From the NCBI GenBank assembly GCA_029941135.1, contig JAPYRI010000014.1, positions 1 through 43,108 of the forward strand: 43,108 nt of DNA, in the 5' to 3' direction. The notes beneath the pieces are model-generated. The model had not been told where the DNA came from. It saw only the letters and a program-made list of their open reading frames with translations, and ran no database searches. This DNA is from Alphaproteobacteria bacterium. Its GTDB lineage: Bacteria; Pseudomonadota; Alphaproteobacteria; JAPYRI01. Position numbers and translations under genes: made by a program. Positions 27,623-35,975 of the stretch are shown piece after piece; position 1 is the stretch's first letter, and each line of letters opens with the position of its first letter.

Positions 27623-27717
27623 AGGTACAGCCCGTCGGGCACGAATGAATACATTAGGCACATTGTACCCGTAACGCGAGATCGTCACCACCTCAGGGCT
27701 CAATATGCCTCTTGGAA

Positions 27718-28210
27718 CTAATTAGAAAGTGTTGTTTCGGAATGTGCGATGGGCACTTCGACCCAAAATGTCGTCCCTTCGCCCAGCGAGCTTTTGAACC
27801 CGATTTTACCACCCATACGCTCGATGAGTTGCTTGGAGACTGAAAGGCCGAAACCTGTGCCTGGCGTACTTGAAATTTCCGCTCCCAGCCGATCAAAGGG
27901 TTCAAAGACACGGCTCCATAATTCCTCGGAAATTCCCTAACCCGTGTCTATTACGTTTATTTGAAGCGATCCGTTGGAGCCGGGCGCACTTTCGACGAAG
28001 ACCTGACCGCCGGGACTGTTGTATTTGATTGCATTACATCGCAAACAGGTCGAACGACTAAAAAGCCCCGAAAATTGCGACGCCTGAAACAAACATAATT
28101 GACCCAAGTCCTGAGTCGGTCTTGCTTCGACTGGCCCGCAGAGCGTAAAGACTCCAAAGCGCAAAACAGGCGACCACGATCAACAGTAGATCTATAATTG
28201 TCATCGCCAT
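27718..28210 (-). pseudogene. Decayed membrane histidine kinase (N- and C-terminal remnants only)
   Basis: Two pieces remain. From ATG 28210 a 50-codon frame encodes hydrophobic segments around LLLIVVACFALWSLYALRAS and a second one (IMFVSGVAIFGAF) before a TAG at 28058-28060. In another frame, about 28044 to 27718, lies the end of a HATPase_c domain: N-box NAIKYNSPGG, G1-type DTG, then GISEELWSRVFEPFDRLG, GTGFGLSVSKQLIERMGG and GTTFWVEVP. The G1 box is interrupted by TAG at 27937-27939 where DTGPG would be expected. The phosphoacceptor (HisKA) region and half of the ATPase domain are missing, so an internal deletion plus a nonsense mutation has inactivated it. It follows the MBL-fold gene on the same strand, perhaps its former partner. 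Confidence 0.85.
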
Positions 28211-28524
28211 TGTCGACTACCAGATCATAGGTCAAAGCCCTCTAGGGCAAGAAGGTTATGCGGTTGTTGGCGGCCCGTTCTACGTCTCGGCTCGTTAGCT
28301 GGCTGGGTTCATCATATACCATAAGCTGATTATCGAGGTTTACTGATTGGTCGGTTGCAGGATTGTCGATGTGGTGATCAATTCCTAACTACCCCAAATA
28401 CGGTACAATTCACTTTCGCTCAAAATGTTAGGGTTCAAAAATTAATAGAGTCATATTAACTTCACCGGATTTGTTGATCCGACACAATTTTTCTTCGGGG
28501 AGAAAAAGGCTTTGTAGGCAGGGC
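28211..28524. other. Gene-free, A/T-rich stretch with possible coding debris
   Basis: No intact gene is seen in these 314 bases, which are visibly richer in A/T than the flanking operons. On the minus strand 28388-28242 is open for 48 codons with no start codon and reads like protein sequence (for example DNQLMVYDEPSQLTSRDVE), but I recognise no family. A weak hairpin at 28488-28507 (TTTTTC arm and GAGAAAAA arm) just past the MBL gene stop may act as its terminator. Confidence 0.45.
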
Positions 28525-29352
28525 CTAAAAATCTACCGTCAATCCCTCGTGAGCAACCTGAGCCCCAGAGAATATTTTTGTAGCATTGATCCCGATAGCA
28601 TCCATGAAAGTGTCGTTATGGGCAGGGTCATGGTGGAATATAAACAATTTCCCAACTTCGGCTTCTTGACATAATCGAACGCCTTCTTCCCACGTGGAGT
28701 GCCCCCAACCCAGATGTCGTGGGTATTCCGAATCACAGTAAGTGGAATCGTAGATCATAGCATCGGCGCCGCGCACCAGATCCAAAATGTTCTGGTCCAG
28801 AGTTCCCGGCGTGTGTTCGGTATCGGTAATGTAGGCCACGGCGCGGCCATCGAATTCAATTCGATATCCAGTGGCGTCATTAGGGTGATTGAGTTGAGTT
28901 GTTCTAATCGTGATCCCGTCGTCCAAATCCAACGTATCCCCAATATTGAAATTCATATATGTCATTTCCGACCCAAACGCTTCGACCGGAATAGGAAACA
29001 GGGGCGACCGCATCAATGTTTGCATAACTTGCTCAAGCAACATTCCGTGACCAGCCCGCCCTGCCCACATGCGAAAATGATTCTGCAATCCGTAAAAGGG
29101 AGCAAAAAATGGCAGGCCCAGAATGTGATCGTAATGAGTATGGGAAAGAAAAATATCGGCGTCCACTTGCCCTTCACCCATGGATTGACCAAGTTCGCGC
29201 AGTCCGGTGCCCCCGTCCAGTATGATCAATCGGCTGCCGCAATGTATCTCGATGCATGAAGTGTTGCCGCCATACTTCATCATATCGCGGCTGGAACATG
29301 GAATGCTTCCCCGCACGCCCCAAAATTTGACTTGAAATTTACTGCCGGTCAC
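28525..29352 (-). CDS. MBL-fold metallo-hydrolase
   Basis: The protein has 275 residues, with start GTG at 29352. It is a metallo-beta-lactamase fold hydrolase of the group that starts with FWGVRGSIPC and YGGNTSC, related to phosphodiesterase/PhnP/RNase Z-type enzymes. Two-metal site: His71, His73, Asp75, His76 (HTHYDH), His156, Asp177 and the C-terminal FIFHHDPAHND His. The likely substrate is a phosphodiester or cyclic nucleotide, but this is not proven. Homologues often lie beside sensor kinases; here the downstream kinase is only a remnant. It is divergent from the carboxymuconolactone decarboxylase-like gene. Confidence 0.87.
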   Translation of the reverse strand: MTGSKFQVKFWGVRGSIPCSSRDMMKYGGNTSCIEIHCGSRLIILDGGTGLRELGQSMGEGQVDADIFLSHTHYDHILGLPFFAPFYGLQNHFRMWAGRAGHGMLLEQVMQTLMRSPLFPIPVEAFGSEMTYMNFNIGDTLDLDDGITIRTTQLNHPNDATGYRIEFDGRAVAYITDTEHTPGTLDQNILDLVRGADAMIYDSTYCDSEYPRHLGWGHSTWEEGVRLCQEAEVGKLFIFHHDPAHNDTFMDAIGINATKIFSGAQVAHEGLTVDF

Positions 29353-29528
29353 GGCGACATATCCTTTGCCCCAATTACCGTATTTTCAATAGCATCCAAT
29401 TACGAATGCGCCGATCAAAAAGTGCATTAATTCAACTTTACTACCTATCGCATCAACATGCGGTAACCACCCTAAACCGCACTAAGTAATTGGGTCTACA
29501 CGGGGGTGAACCGCCTAACAATGACGTG

Positions 29529-29550
29529 TTGCCGCTCTCCGGCAATTGCC
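29529..29550. promoter_or_regulatory. Palindromic operator candidate in the divergent intergenic region
   Basis: TTGCCG-N5-CGGCAA (29529-29545) is a perfect inverted repeat, and it overlaps a second perfect palindrome GGCAATTGCC (29541-29550). It lies 50-70 bases upstream of the plus-strand gene at 29600, near a TATAAC-like -10 (about 29558). It is a plausible regulator site. No cognate regulator is identified. Confidence 0.35.
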
Positions 29551-29599
29551 CCATGATTATAACTGATGATTTTATCGATCTGGGGGAGAATGCACAGAC

Positions 29600-30400
29600 A
29601 TGACGGATAGTTCTAACGGAAGTACAACACGGCGCGCGCGCGGCCTTGACGTCATCGGTACATTGTCGGGAAGCGACGACCCGGCAAGCCGCGCTGACGC
29701 GTTAATAAGCGAGTTCGGTCCGATTGGCAGCTACGTCATCGATCATGTCTTGGGCACTGTCTGGGCACGCCCGGAACTTTCACGCCGAGACCGAAGTTTA
29801 ATCGTCATTTCTATGCTGATATCAATCGCGCAACTGCGTCAATTGGCAACACACGTGAAGGGCGGACTCAATCATGGGCTCACTCCCGACGAAGTCCGTG
29901 AAGTTGCCGTTCATTTGTGCGGTTATGTTGGTTTTCCGCGCGCTATTGAAGCCATGCGGGTCATTAACAAAGCCATTGAAGACGAGATGGGGGATGCGAC
30001 ACCCGCGATGGTTCCGGCTGATGTCATCGACGACGAGAAGCGCCATGCCGATGGTATCGAGATATTCCGCCATTTGACTGAGACACCGGATGGCCCCGAT
30101 ATCGACACGCGCATCAGTGAATTGGAAGATGTTTTGGGGCCCATGGCCGCGGTTGCCTTCGACTGGGGATTTGGCGAATTATGGACCCGGCCGCAGCTCT
30201 CGCAACGTGACCGCAGCTTGCTCATTGTCGCCATGCTTGCGGTTACCGGACGCGACTCTCAACTGCAGTTTCATGTCCCCGGCGCCCTAAATAATGGGGT
30301 CAGTGTGAGCGAGTTGAAAGAAGTGATGCTGATGGTGTCGATCTATGGGGGGTTTCCGCCCGCCGCCAGCGCCATGCGCATCGTGCACGAATTAACGTGA
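29600..30400 (+). CDS. Carboxymuconolactone decarboxylase-like protein with two CMD domains
   Basis: The protein has 266 residues, with start ATG at 29600 behind GGGGGAGA. Two tandem CMD domains (about 35-125 and 160-262) each show the pattern WxRPxLSxRDRSLxxxxML and a following L-x-x-H-x-x-G-x-L-N-x-G segment. The AhpD-type CxxC redox pair is absent (a single Cys in LCGY), so a peroxidase role is unlikely. Related proteins act as lactone decarboxylases or have unknown roles in catabolic clusters. It is alone on the plus strand, convergent with the HyuB gene (37-base gap). Confidence 0.83.
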   Translation: MTDSSNGSTTRRARGLDVIGTLSGSDDPASRADALISEFGPIGSYVIDHVLGTVWARPELSRRDRSLIVISMLISIAQLRQLATHVKGGLNHGLTPDEVREVAVHLCGYVGFPRAIEAMRVINKAIEDEMGDATPAMVPADVIDDEKRHADGIEIFRHLTETPDGPDIDTRISELEDVLGPMAAVAFDWGFGELWTRPQLSQRDRSLLIVAMLAVTGRDSQLQFHVPGALNNGVSVSELKEVMLMVSIYGGFPPAASAMRIVHELT

Positions 30401-30437
30401 CCAGGGTCGTCGAAGCAATACAATATCCCGCGCCAGA

Positions 30438-32672
30438 TTATTCAGCAGCCTGCAACTGACCGGTTGCGAACGTAAATACAGGGGGTGTCCGCTCTGCTTC
30501 CTCGACCTCGATATCAACACTGAGACTGCTCGCACAAGTGGGACAATAGCGTTCCGCCAGGTGGACAGGCTGGTGCTGACGCCTGCGAACCTGGGTCTGA
30601 ACCGCGCCAAACAAATCGGCGAGCAGGCGGCGTCGCGGAGCAAGACGTTCTTTCCAATTATCAGCTGTGGACGCCAATTCAGTATCGCAATAGGCGCACG
30701 CCCAATGATCTTTGCCGGCTTTGACACTATTGAACCCGCCAGCCGAGGCAACATCTTTGAGGCGAAGCGTTTTGGTCGGCACCAATGCCAACCGCACGCT
30801 ATCCCGATTTTCCCAAGTGCCGTCGATATCCACTGTAAGGCCGTCTGAGCTCTCGCACACCACAGTGCCATAAAGTTCTTCGGCGGCAGAACGCGTGATG
30901 CGTGCGTCCCGCAAATCTCGATCGACAAGTTCCGGTGACCGGTGGAAAGGATCTCCCAAGCCACCTCCGCCAGACGAGATCGCCCAATACACATCACCTT
31001 GACGCAGAGGCACGTTGCTCACTTTGGCCGGTAATATGTCGAGCGTCCCCTGAAGCTTCTCAGGCGAGGACACAGATTTTCCCGCTTCCAATTGGGCAAG
31101 AACGTCGGACGAACGGATGACCGCGCTGCGTCCGGCGCCCCCCGGATAGCCGCCGGATATACCGCGGGCAGGCAGTTCAACCGCCGCCATAAAGCACGAT
31201 CCACTAAAGTTATCTACGTTCCACAGCATGTAACCCTGGTCCAGCGCCATACCCCCTCGGTTGTGCCCGGCACCGCCGGAGTTGACCTTGAAGCGGCGCC
31301 ATAAAATAAAAAACGGATCCACCAGCTCATGCACTTCCACATCCGGGAACGAAACCGCCAACGTGGTTTGGAAACCGTACATATCTTGTCCATCGCCCGT
31401 GGTTTGCGCGCCGCCGCCGATGGCGACCAAACTGTCGAGCGGAAAAATAATCGCCAATTCACCGTCTTCCTTGACCCCAAACCAGGCCGCGCCCGGCCCC
31501 GAACTGGGCGCCTGCCCAGCCACGCGATCACGTAAGGTTGCCGACGAACTGAGACTGCAAACTTGAGAAAGCACTTCGCCAACCATGCGGCCCAGACGCG
31601 CGCCAGTCTCCATATGCGCATTTGTCACTGGCGCGGGCACCACCGGATTAACAACTGTGCCGGGTCTGCCGGTGTCGATTTCGATGCAATTCCAAATGCC
31701 CTCGTTGAACGGAATATCCTGGGCGAATTGACATAAAAAGGGGGTCATCACCCCCAATCCGGCCACCGCACTGGGGGTCGCATTGATAAACGCGGCCACC
31801 TGATCCACACCGGTAAAAGTGAATTTCAGTTTGTCGCCATCGACTATCATTTCGCACGATACGGCGTGCAGGTCGGCCGTTCCCCGGCCATCGTATTCCA
31901 CCCAATCGTATGTGCGAGCTGTCCCATCCGGTAAAAGCGCGATCCGTGCACTAAGTGCTTTTTCGGTTAGTTCGATGTTGTAATCGATATAATCGTGCAA
32001 GGTGCCGAGGCCGTATTCGGCGACCAATCCGCGCATGCGTACGGCACCCGCATTGCAGGCCGCGATAAGACTGCGCACATCGTTGATGAACGACACAGGG
32101 ACGCGGACGTTCACTTCGATAAAGCTCACCCACTCAGGGTTTAGCACCCCATTGGTGCCAGCGCGCACACCGGGAAAACGAATGGCTTCTTCAAAACAAT
32201 CGTGGGCTTCCGGCGCCATACCGCTGATCGACGCGCCGCCGACATCAATTAAATGCGCATTGGTAAAAGTCCAACCGATTAGTTTCTCCCCGTCATAAAT
32301 CGGCATTACAATGCCAACGTCACCTTGATGCAGCGCGCCGACGGTGTAGGGATCATTGCAAATAAATATATCCCCGGGCTCGAGGTCATCGGGCATCCGC
32401 TTTTTTATGATCTCCTGAACCGCGATGCGTGAACTGGCAAAATGCCCGAGCACATACCCCGCCACGCCAACCTGTCGCCCTGCAGCATCAAACACAATCG
32501 CCGAAAAATCTTTCGCTTCGGTCAAAACCGGCGAGCCAGAGGTTCGCAGCAAAACGATCGCCATTTCATCAGCGATATTTTCAAACGCACACCGAACAAC
32601 TTCAGCGGTGATCGGATCTAGTGCCGACGCACTTCGCGCCACGTCGGCAGTATCTTGCGATAATTTGTCCAC
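30438..32672 (-). CDS. HyuB-type carboxylase/hydantoinase subunit with C-terminal acetone carboxylase gamma-like extension
   Basis: The protein has 744 residues from GTG at 32672, eight bases after AGGAGG; a TTG two codons earlier is too close to that site. Residues 1 to about 575 are the hydantoinase B/oxoprolinase domain (LDPITAEVVRCAFENIADEM; GDIFICNDPY; NSGGAGHNRGG). The C-terminal 90 residues carry Cys659/Cys662 (CAYC) and Cys710/Cys713 (YCPTCASSLSVDIEV), a zinc-ribbon-like pattern that resembles the acetone carboxylase gamma family (PF08882). This suggests ATP-dependent ketone carboxylation, as in acetone or acetophenone carboxylase, rather than hydantoin cleavage. The partner HyuA is encoded 12 bases upstream. 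Confidence 0.87.
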   Translation of the reverse strand: MDKLSQDTADVARSASALDPITAEVVRCAFENIADEMAIVLLRTSGSPVLTEAKDFSAIVFDAAGRQVGVAGYVLGHFASSRIAVQEIIKKRMPDDLEPGDIFICNDPYTVGALHQGDVGIVMPIYDGEKLIGWTFTNAHLIDVGGASISGMAPEAHDCFEEAIRFPGVRAGTNGVLNPEWVSFIEVNVRVPVSFINDVRSLIAACNAGAVRMRGLVAEYGLGTLHDYIDYNIELTEKALSARIALLPDGTARTYDWVEYDGRGTADLHAVSCEMIVDGDKLKFTFTGVDQVAAFINATPSAVAGLGVMTPFLCQFAQDIPFNEGIWNCIEIDTGRPGTVVNPVVPAPVTNAHMETGARLGRMVGEVLSQVCSLSSSATLRDRVAGQAPSSGPGAAWFGVKEDGELAIIFPLDSLVAIGGGAQTTGDGQDMYGFQTTLAVSFPDVEVHELVDPFFILWRRFKVNSGGAGHNRGGMALDQGYMLWNVDNFSGSCFMAAVELPARGISGGYPGGAGRSAVIRSSDVLAQLEAGKSVSSPEKLQGTLDILPAKVSNVPLRQGDVYWAISSGGGGLGDPFHRSPELVDRDLRDARITRSAAEELYGTVVCESSDGLTVDIDGTWENRDSVRLALVPTKTLRLKDVASAGGFNSVKAGKDHWACAYCDTELASTADNWKERLAPRRRLLADLFGAVQTQVRRRQHQPVHLAERYCPTCASSLSVDIEVEEAERTPPVFTFATGQLQAAE

Positions 32673-32684
32673 GACCAAATCCTC

Positions 32685-34760
32685 CTAGAGCTTCAGTATA
32701 AAATTTAAATATCCGTCGCGTTCAACCGTCGCTTCCCGCGGCACATATATAGTCGTGTCACGAACTTCAATAATACCCGGCCCTTGGAACCATGCCCCTG
32801 GTTTCATTTTTTCCGAATCATACACCGGCGTATCCAGTTGCTCACTGATATCGGGCAAAAACATGGAACATGAGCCGGTTAAGGCTTCATCCGCCGGGTG
32901 GCGTGTCACCTCAACCGGTTTCAAATCCGGCTTTTGGCGCACGGCAACGCCGGTGATCACGTAATTAATCAACATGAGGCCAGCGTCGTGCCAGGCTGTT
33001 TCGGCACCAAATTCTTCTTCATAAGCCAGGTCAAATTGTTGCCGCAGGTCTCCTTCCCCCTCTTTCAGGAGGTCTTCAGGGCTGAAATCCATATACAATT
33101 CGTTCAATTGCCCAGCGTAACGAATATCAGCGCCGTGGCGGAGTTGAATGCCTTCCCGGTCAAAACCGGCGCGTTCAATCTCGTCCAGAATTTCGCGCTC
33201 CAAATTATCGCGAGCCTCAACAATGCTGGCCAACTGGTCGCGATTTTCGACCCCCCACCCCAGTGTGATTGACTTACGGCTAATATAGTCGGCTTCCAGC
33301 AAACCGTAGGCGGAGAAGGCTGAGCTGTGATTGGGCACGATCATGTCGGCAATATTCAGTTGCCGGCAGATGGCCGCGGCAAACATCGGCAATGCACCGC
33401 CATAGGCAACGAACGTGCATTTGCGCGGGTCGTGACCTCGCTGGATCGACACGCCACGCAGCGCATTGGCCATATTGGCGACCGCCAACTTGTAGGCGCC
33501 GGCGGACGTCTCCACGGCATCCCAACCCATGGCGTCTCCTACTTCTGATACCAGGGCTTTTTTCGCCGCCTCAACGTCTAGCGCATGCCTGCCACCCAGG
33601 TAATTGTCCGGCCGCAGGAACCCGAGCGTCACCATGCAGTCGGTTATGGTTGGTGCGGTGCCGCCATTGCCGTAGCACACCGGCCCGGGGAAGGAGCCCG
33701 AGCTTTGCGGACCGACCTTCGGTACGCCCCGCGCATCGAGCCCCACAATGCTGCCGCCCCCCGCGCCAATCGACACAATATCCAGCAAGCTGATCGCGGT
33801 ATCGAAGGTGCCGATGCGGCAGCGCTGGGCGACAATTGGTTTTTCACGATGGACGAGCGTGGTGTCGAAACTGGTACCCCCCATATCACCGCACAGCAGA
33901 TTTTCAATACCGTAGCGGCGGGCGAGAGCGGCTGCCGCTATGGCTCCGCCTGCGGGCCCCGAACTGTAGAGCAGGATTGGCAGTTCGCGCACCTCGTCCG
34001 CACCGAGGACACCGCCGAGACCATTGAAGAACTCAACCGCTCGCGTGTAGCCGCGCGCGAGCAAACCGTCTGACACTTTATTGACGAAATTCTCGACCGG
34101 CGGCTGGACGAAGCAATTCAAGATCGCCGTCATCCAACGTTCGAACTCGCGGAACACGGATGCCGCGGTGACCGAACAGGTGACAAATATGTCGGGGGCG
34201 ATTTCGCGAATGATGCGTTCAACTTCACGCTCATGGGCGTCGTTTCGCGTACACCACAAGAAGCACACAGCGATCGCATCCACCCCAAGGTCCTTCAGAC
34301 GGATCACCTCGCGCTCAACCTGCTCTTTGTCCAGTGGCACAACGACATTGCCGTCCCGGTTGATACGTTCGTCAATTTCGGCGACCATTTCTTTGGCGAC
34401 AGTTTGGGGAAGATTTTGTTGCAGCTGATCGTCAAAGTCGTTCGACCTATTGCCCCGGCCAAACTGCAGGATATCGGCAAAGCCCGAGGTGACTAGGACG
34501 CCGACGCGCGCGCCCTTCATCTCGGTGATGGCGTTGGTGACAATGGTGTTGCCGTTTACAAAAGCGCGCGCGTGATTGGACAGTAAGTCATCGACCGAAA
34601 GGTCAAACTCGCTGGCCGCGCCTTCCAACGCGCTGAATATGCCTTCGCTGTAATCATCGTGAGTCGTGAGCGCCTTCGCTCTGACTACTTGATCGTCCAT
34701 GATGGCAATGAGATCAGTGTGGGTCCCGCCCACATCTATACCGATACTGATCTCGGACAT
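32685..34760 (-). CDS. HyuA-type ATP-dependent subunit (hydantoinase A/oxoprolinase, acetone carboxylase beta-like)
   Basis: The protein has 691 residues from ATG at 34760 (MSEISIGIDVGG), with AAGGGA upstream; 18 in-frame upstream codons are not conserved in the family. It has the actin-like ATPase fold: phosphate loop GIDVGGTHTD (7-16), GGTSFDTTLVHREKP and IGAGGGSIVGLD. It activates substrate or bicarbonate by phosphorylation for the reaction completed by the HyuB partner. The AGGAGG ribosome-binding site of hyuB overlaps its TAG stop, so the two are made together. The substrate is unknown; a ketone is favoured because of the gamma-like domain on the partner. Confidence 0.9.
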   Translation of the reverse strand: MSEISIGIDVGGTHTDLIAIMDDQVVRAKALTTHDDYSEGIFSALEGAASEFDLSVDDLLSNHARAFVNGNTIVTNAITEMKGARVGVLVTSGFADILQFGRGNRSNDFDDQLQQNLPQTVAKEMVAEIDERINRDGNVVVPLDKEQVEREVIRLKDLGVDAIAVCFLWCTRNDAHEREVERIIREIAPDIFVTCSVTAASVFREFERWMTAILNCFVQPPVENFVNKVSDGLLARGYTRAVEFFNGLGGVLGADEVRELPILLYSSGPAGGAIAAAALARRYGIENLLCGDMGGTSFDTTLVHREKPIVAQRCRIGTFDTAISLLDIVSIGAGGGSIVGLDARGVPKVGPQSSGSFPGPVCYGNGGTAPTITDCMVTLGFLRPDNYLGGRHALDVEAAKKALVSEVGDAMGWDAVETSAGAYKLAVANMANALRGVSIQRGHDPRKCTFVAYGGALPMFAAAICRQLNIADMIVPNHSSAFSAYGLLEADYISRKSITLGWGVENRDQLASIVEARDNLEREILDEIERAGFDREGIQLRHGADIRYAGQLNELYMDFSPEDLLKEGEGDLRQQFDLAYEEEFGAETAWHDAGLMLINYVITGVAVRQKPDLKPVEVTRHPADEALTGSCSMFLPDISEQLDTPVYDSEKMKPGAWFQGPGIIEVRDTTIYVPREATVERDGYLNFILKL

Positions 34761-34826
34761 TTTGTATTTTCCCTTACTCTCAAACCCAAATTTTACGAAG
34801 CGCCAGGCGCACACCTGACTCCGCCT

Positions 34827-35975
34827 TTAAAATCGTTTGGCAACCTCTTCCAGCATCACCTCGGTCGCACCGCCACCAATGGATTCGACGCGCGCGTCGC
34901 GCACCATCCGCTCAATGGCAGAATCGCGCAAGTAACCGGCGCCGCCGTGAAATTGCTGGCAGTCGTACAACACGGCGTTGACCAGTTCGCCGCACAACGC
35001 TTTGACCATCGACACTTCTTGCACGCAATCGCATCCCTGAGCATCCAGCCAAGCGGTATGATAAAGCATCTGACGCGCAGCCAATACCTCTGCTTGCCGC
35101 ATGGACAAACGCTGACGAATAACCTGCTTATCCCAGAGGGCGCCGCCAAAGGCCTTGCGGTCCTTTACATAGTCGATCGTAAAGTCGATGGCATACTGAG
35201 CTTCGCCCATGGCCTGAGCGCCGACCACCAGTCGCTCATTCTGGAAGTTTTGCATAATCGCGTAGAAGCCTTTGTTGACTTCGCCCAGGATATTCTCTTC
35301 CGGCACCCGGCAATCGTCGAATATAAGTTCTGCGGTATCCGAACTCAGCCAGCCCATCTTGTTAAGGGCGCGGCCGACGCTGAAACCCTCGGTCCCAGCT
35401 TCAACGATGAAAATCGTAATGCCCCTCGACCCTTTGACCGACGGATCGGTGCGGACGGCGACAAAGTACACGTCGGCGTGCACGCCATTGGTGATGAACA
35501 TTTTGGTGCCATTGATGATCCAGTGATCACCATCTTTGACCGCGCGGGTTTTGAGACCGGCCACGTCAGATCCGGCATCGGCTTCGGTGACTGCCACCGC
35601 CGTGATCAACTCGCCTGTGATGATCTTGGGCATATACTTTTGCTTTTGTGCTTCCGTGCCTGCGTTCGACAAATGGGGCGATGCCATGTCGGTATGGACC
35701 AGCACCGTGATCGCGAAACCTCCGTAGGTCGAGCGCCCGAGCTCCTCCGCCAAGAGGACAGTCGCGAGCGTATCAAGCTCCGATCCGCCATACTTCTCAG
35801 GATACCTAATGCCTAGAAGCCCAAGCTCACCCATTTTTTTGAGCACGCTTCGGGGGGTCATGCCGTCTTCTTCCCACTGGTCACCGTAGGGGCGTACTTC
35901 GGTATCGACAAAGCGTCGGATCTGATCCCTCAGCATGTCATGGGTTTCGTCTAAATAAATGTTCTTTTCAATCAT
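34827..35975 (-). CDS. Acyl-CoA dehydrogenase
   Basis: The protein has 382 residues from ATG at 35975, which overlaps the stop of the preceding biotin carboxylase gene by eight bases (ATGATTGA). It is an FAD-dependent desaturase of an acyl-CoA: AVTEADAGSD (FAD/substrate segment about 128-137), IINGTKMFITNG and the C-terminal FHGGAGYLRDSAIERMVRDAR. The usual Glu of the YEGT motif is replaced (SIGGGATEV). Glu247 in QNERLVVG aligns by pattern with the catalytic Glu of isovaleryl-CoA and long-chain acyl-CoA dehydrogenases. So a branched or long-chain substrate fits, in line with the carboxylase genes beside it. Confidence 0.92.
   Translation of the reverse strand: MIEKNIYLDETHDMLRDQIRRFVDTEVRPYGDQWEEDGMTPRSVLKKMGELGLLGIRYPEKYGGSELDTLATVLLAEELGRSTYGGFAITVLVHTDMASPHLSNAGTEAQKQKYMPKIITGELITAVAVTEADAGSDVAGLKTRAVKDGDHWIINGTKMFITNGVHADVYFVAVRTDPSVKGSRGITIFIVEAGTEGFSVGRALNKMGWLSSDTAELIFDDCRVPEENILGEVNKGFYAIMQNFQNERLVVGAQAMGEAQYAIDFTIDYVKDRKAFGGALWDKQVIRQRLSMRQAEVLAARQMLYHTAWLDAQGCDCVQEVSMVKALCGELVNAVLYDCQQFHGGAGYLRDSAIERMVRDARVESIGGGATEVMLEEVAKRF

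Noticed and set aside
28699-29259. 186-codon plus-strand frame
   Set aside because: It is antisense to the MBL-fold gene, which has a full metal site.
34659-35816. Long plus-strand reading frame of 385 codons
   Set aside because: It is antisense to the acyl-CoA dehydrogenase gene and the start of hyuA; it shows no family motif and is a G+C-biased shadow.
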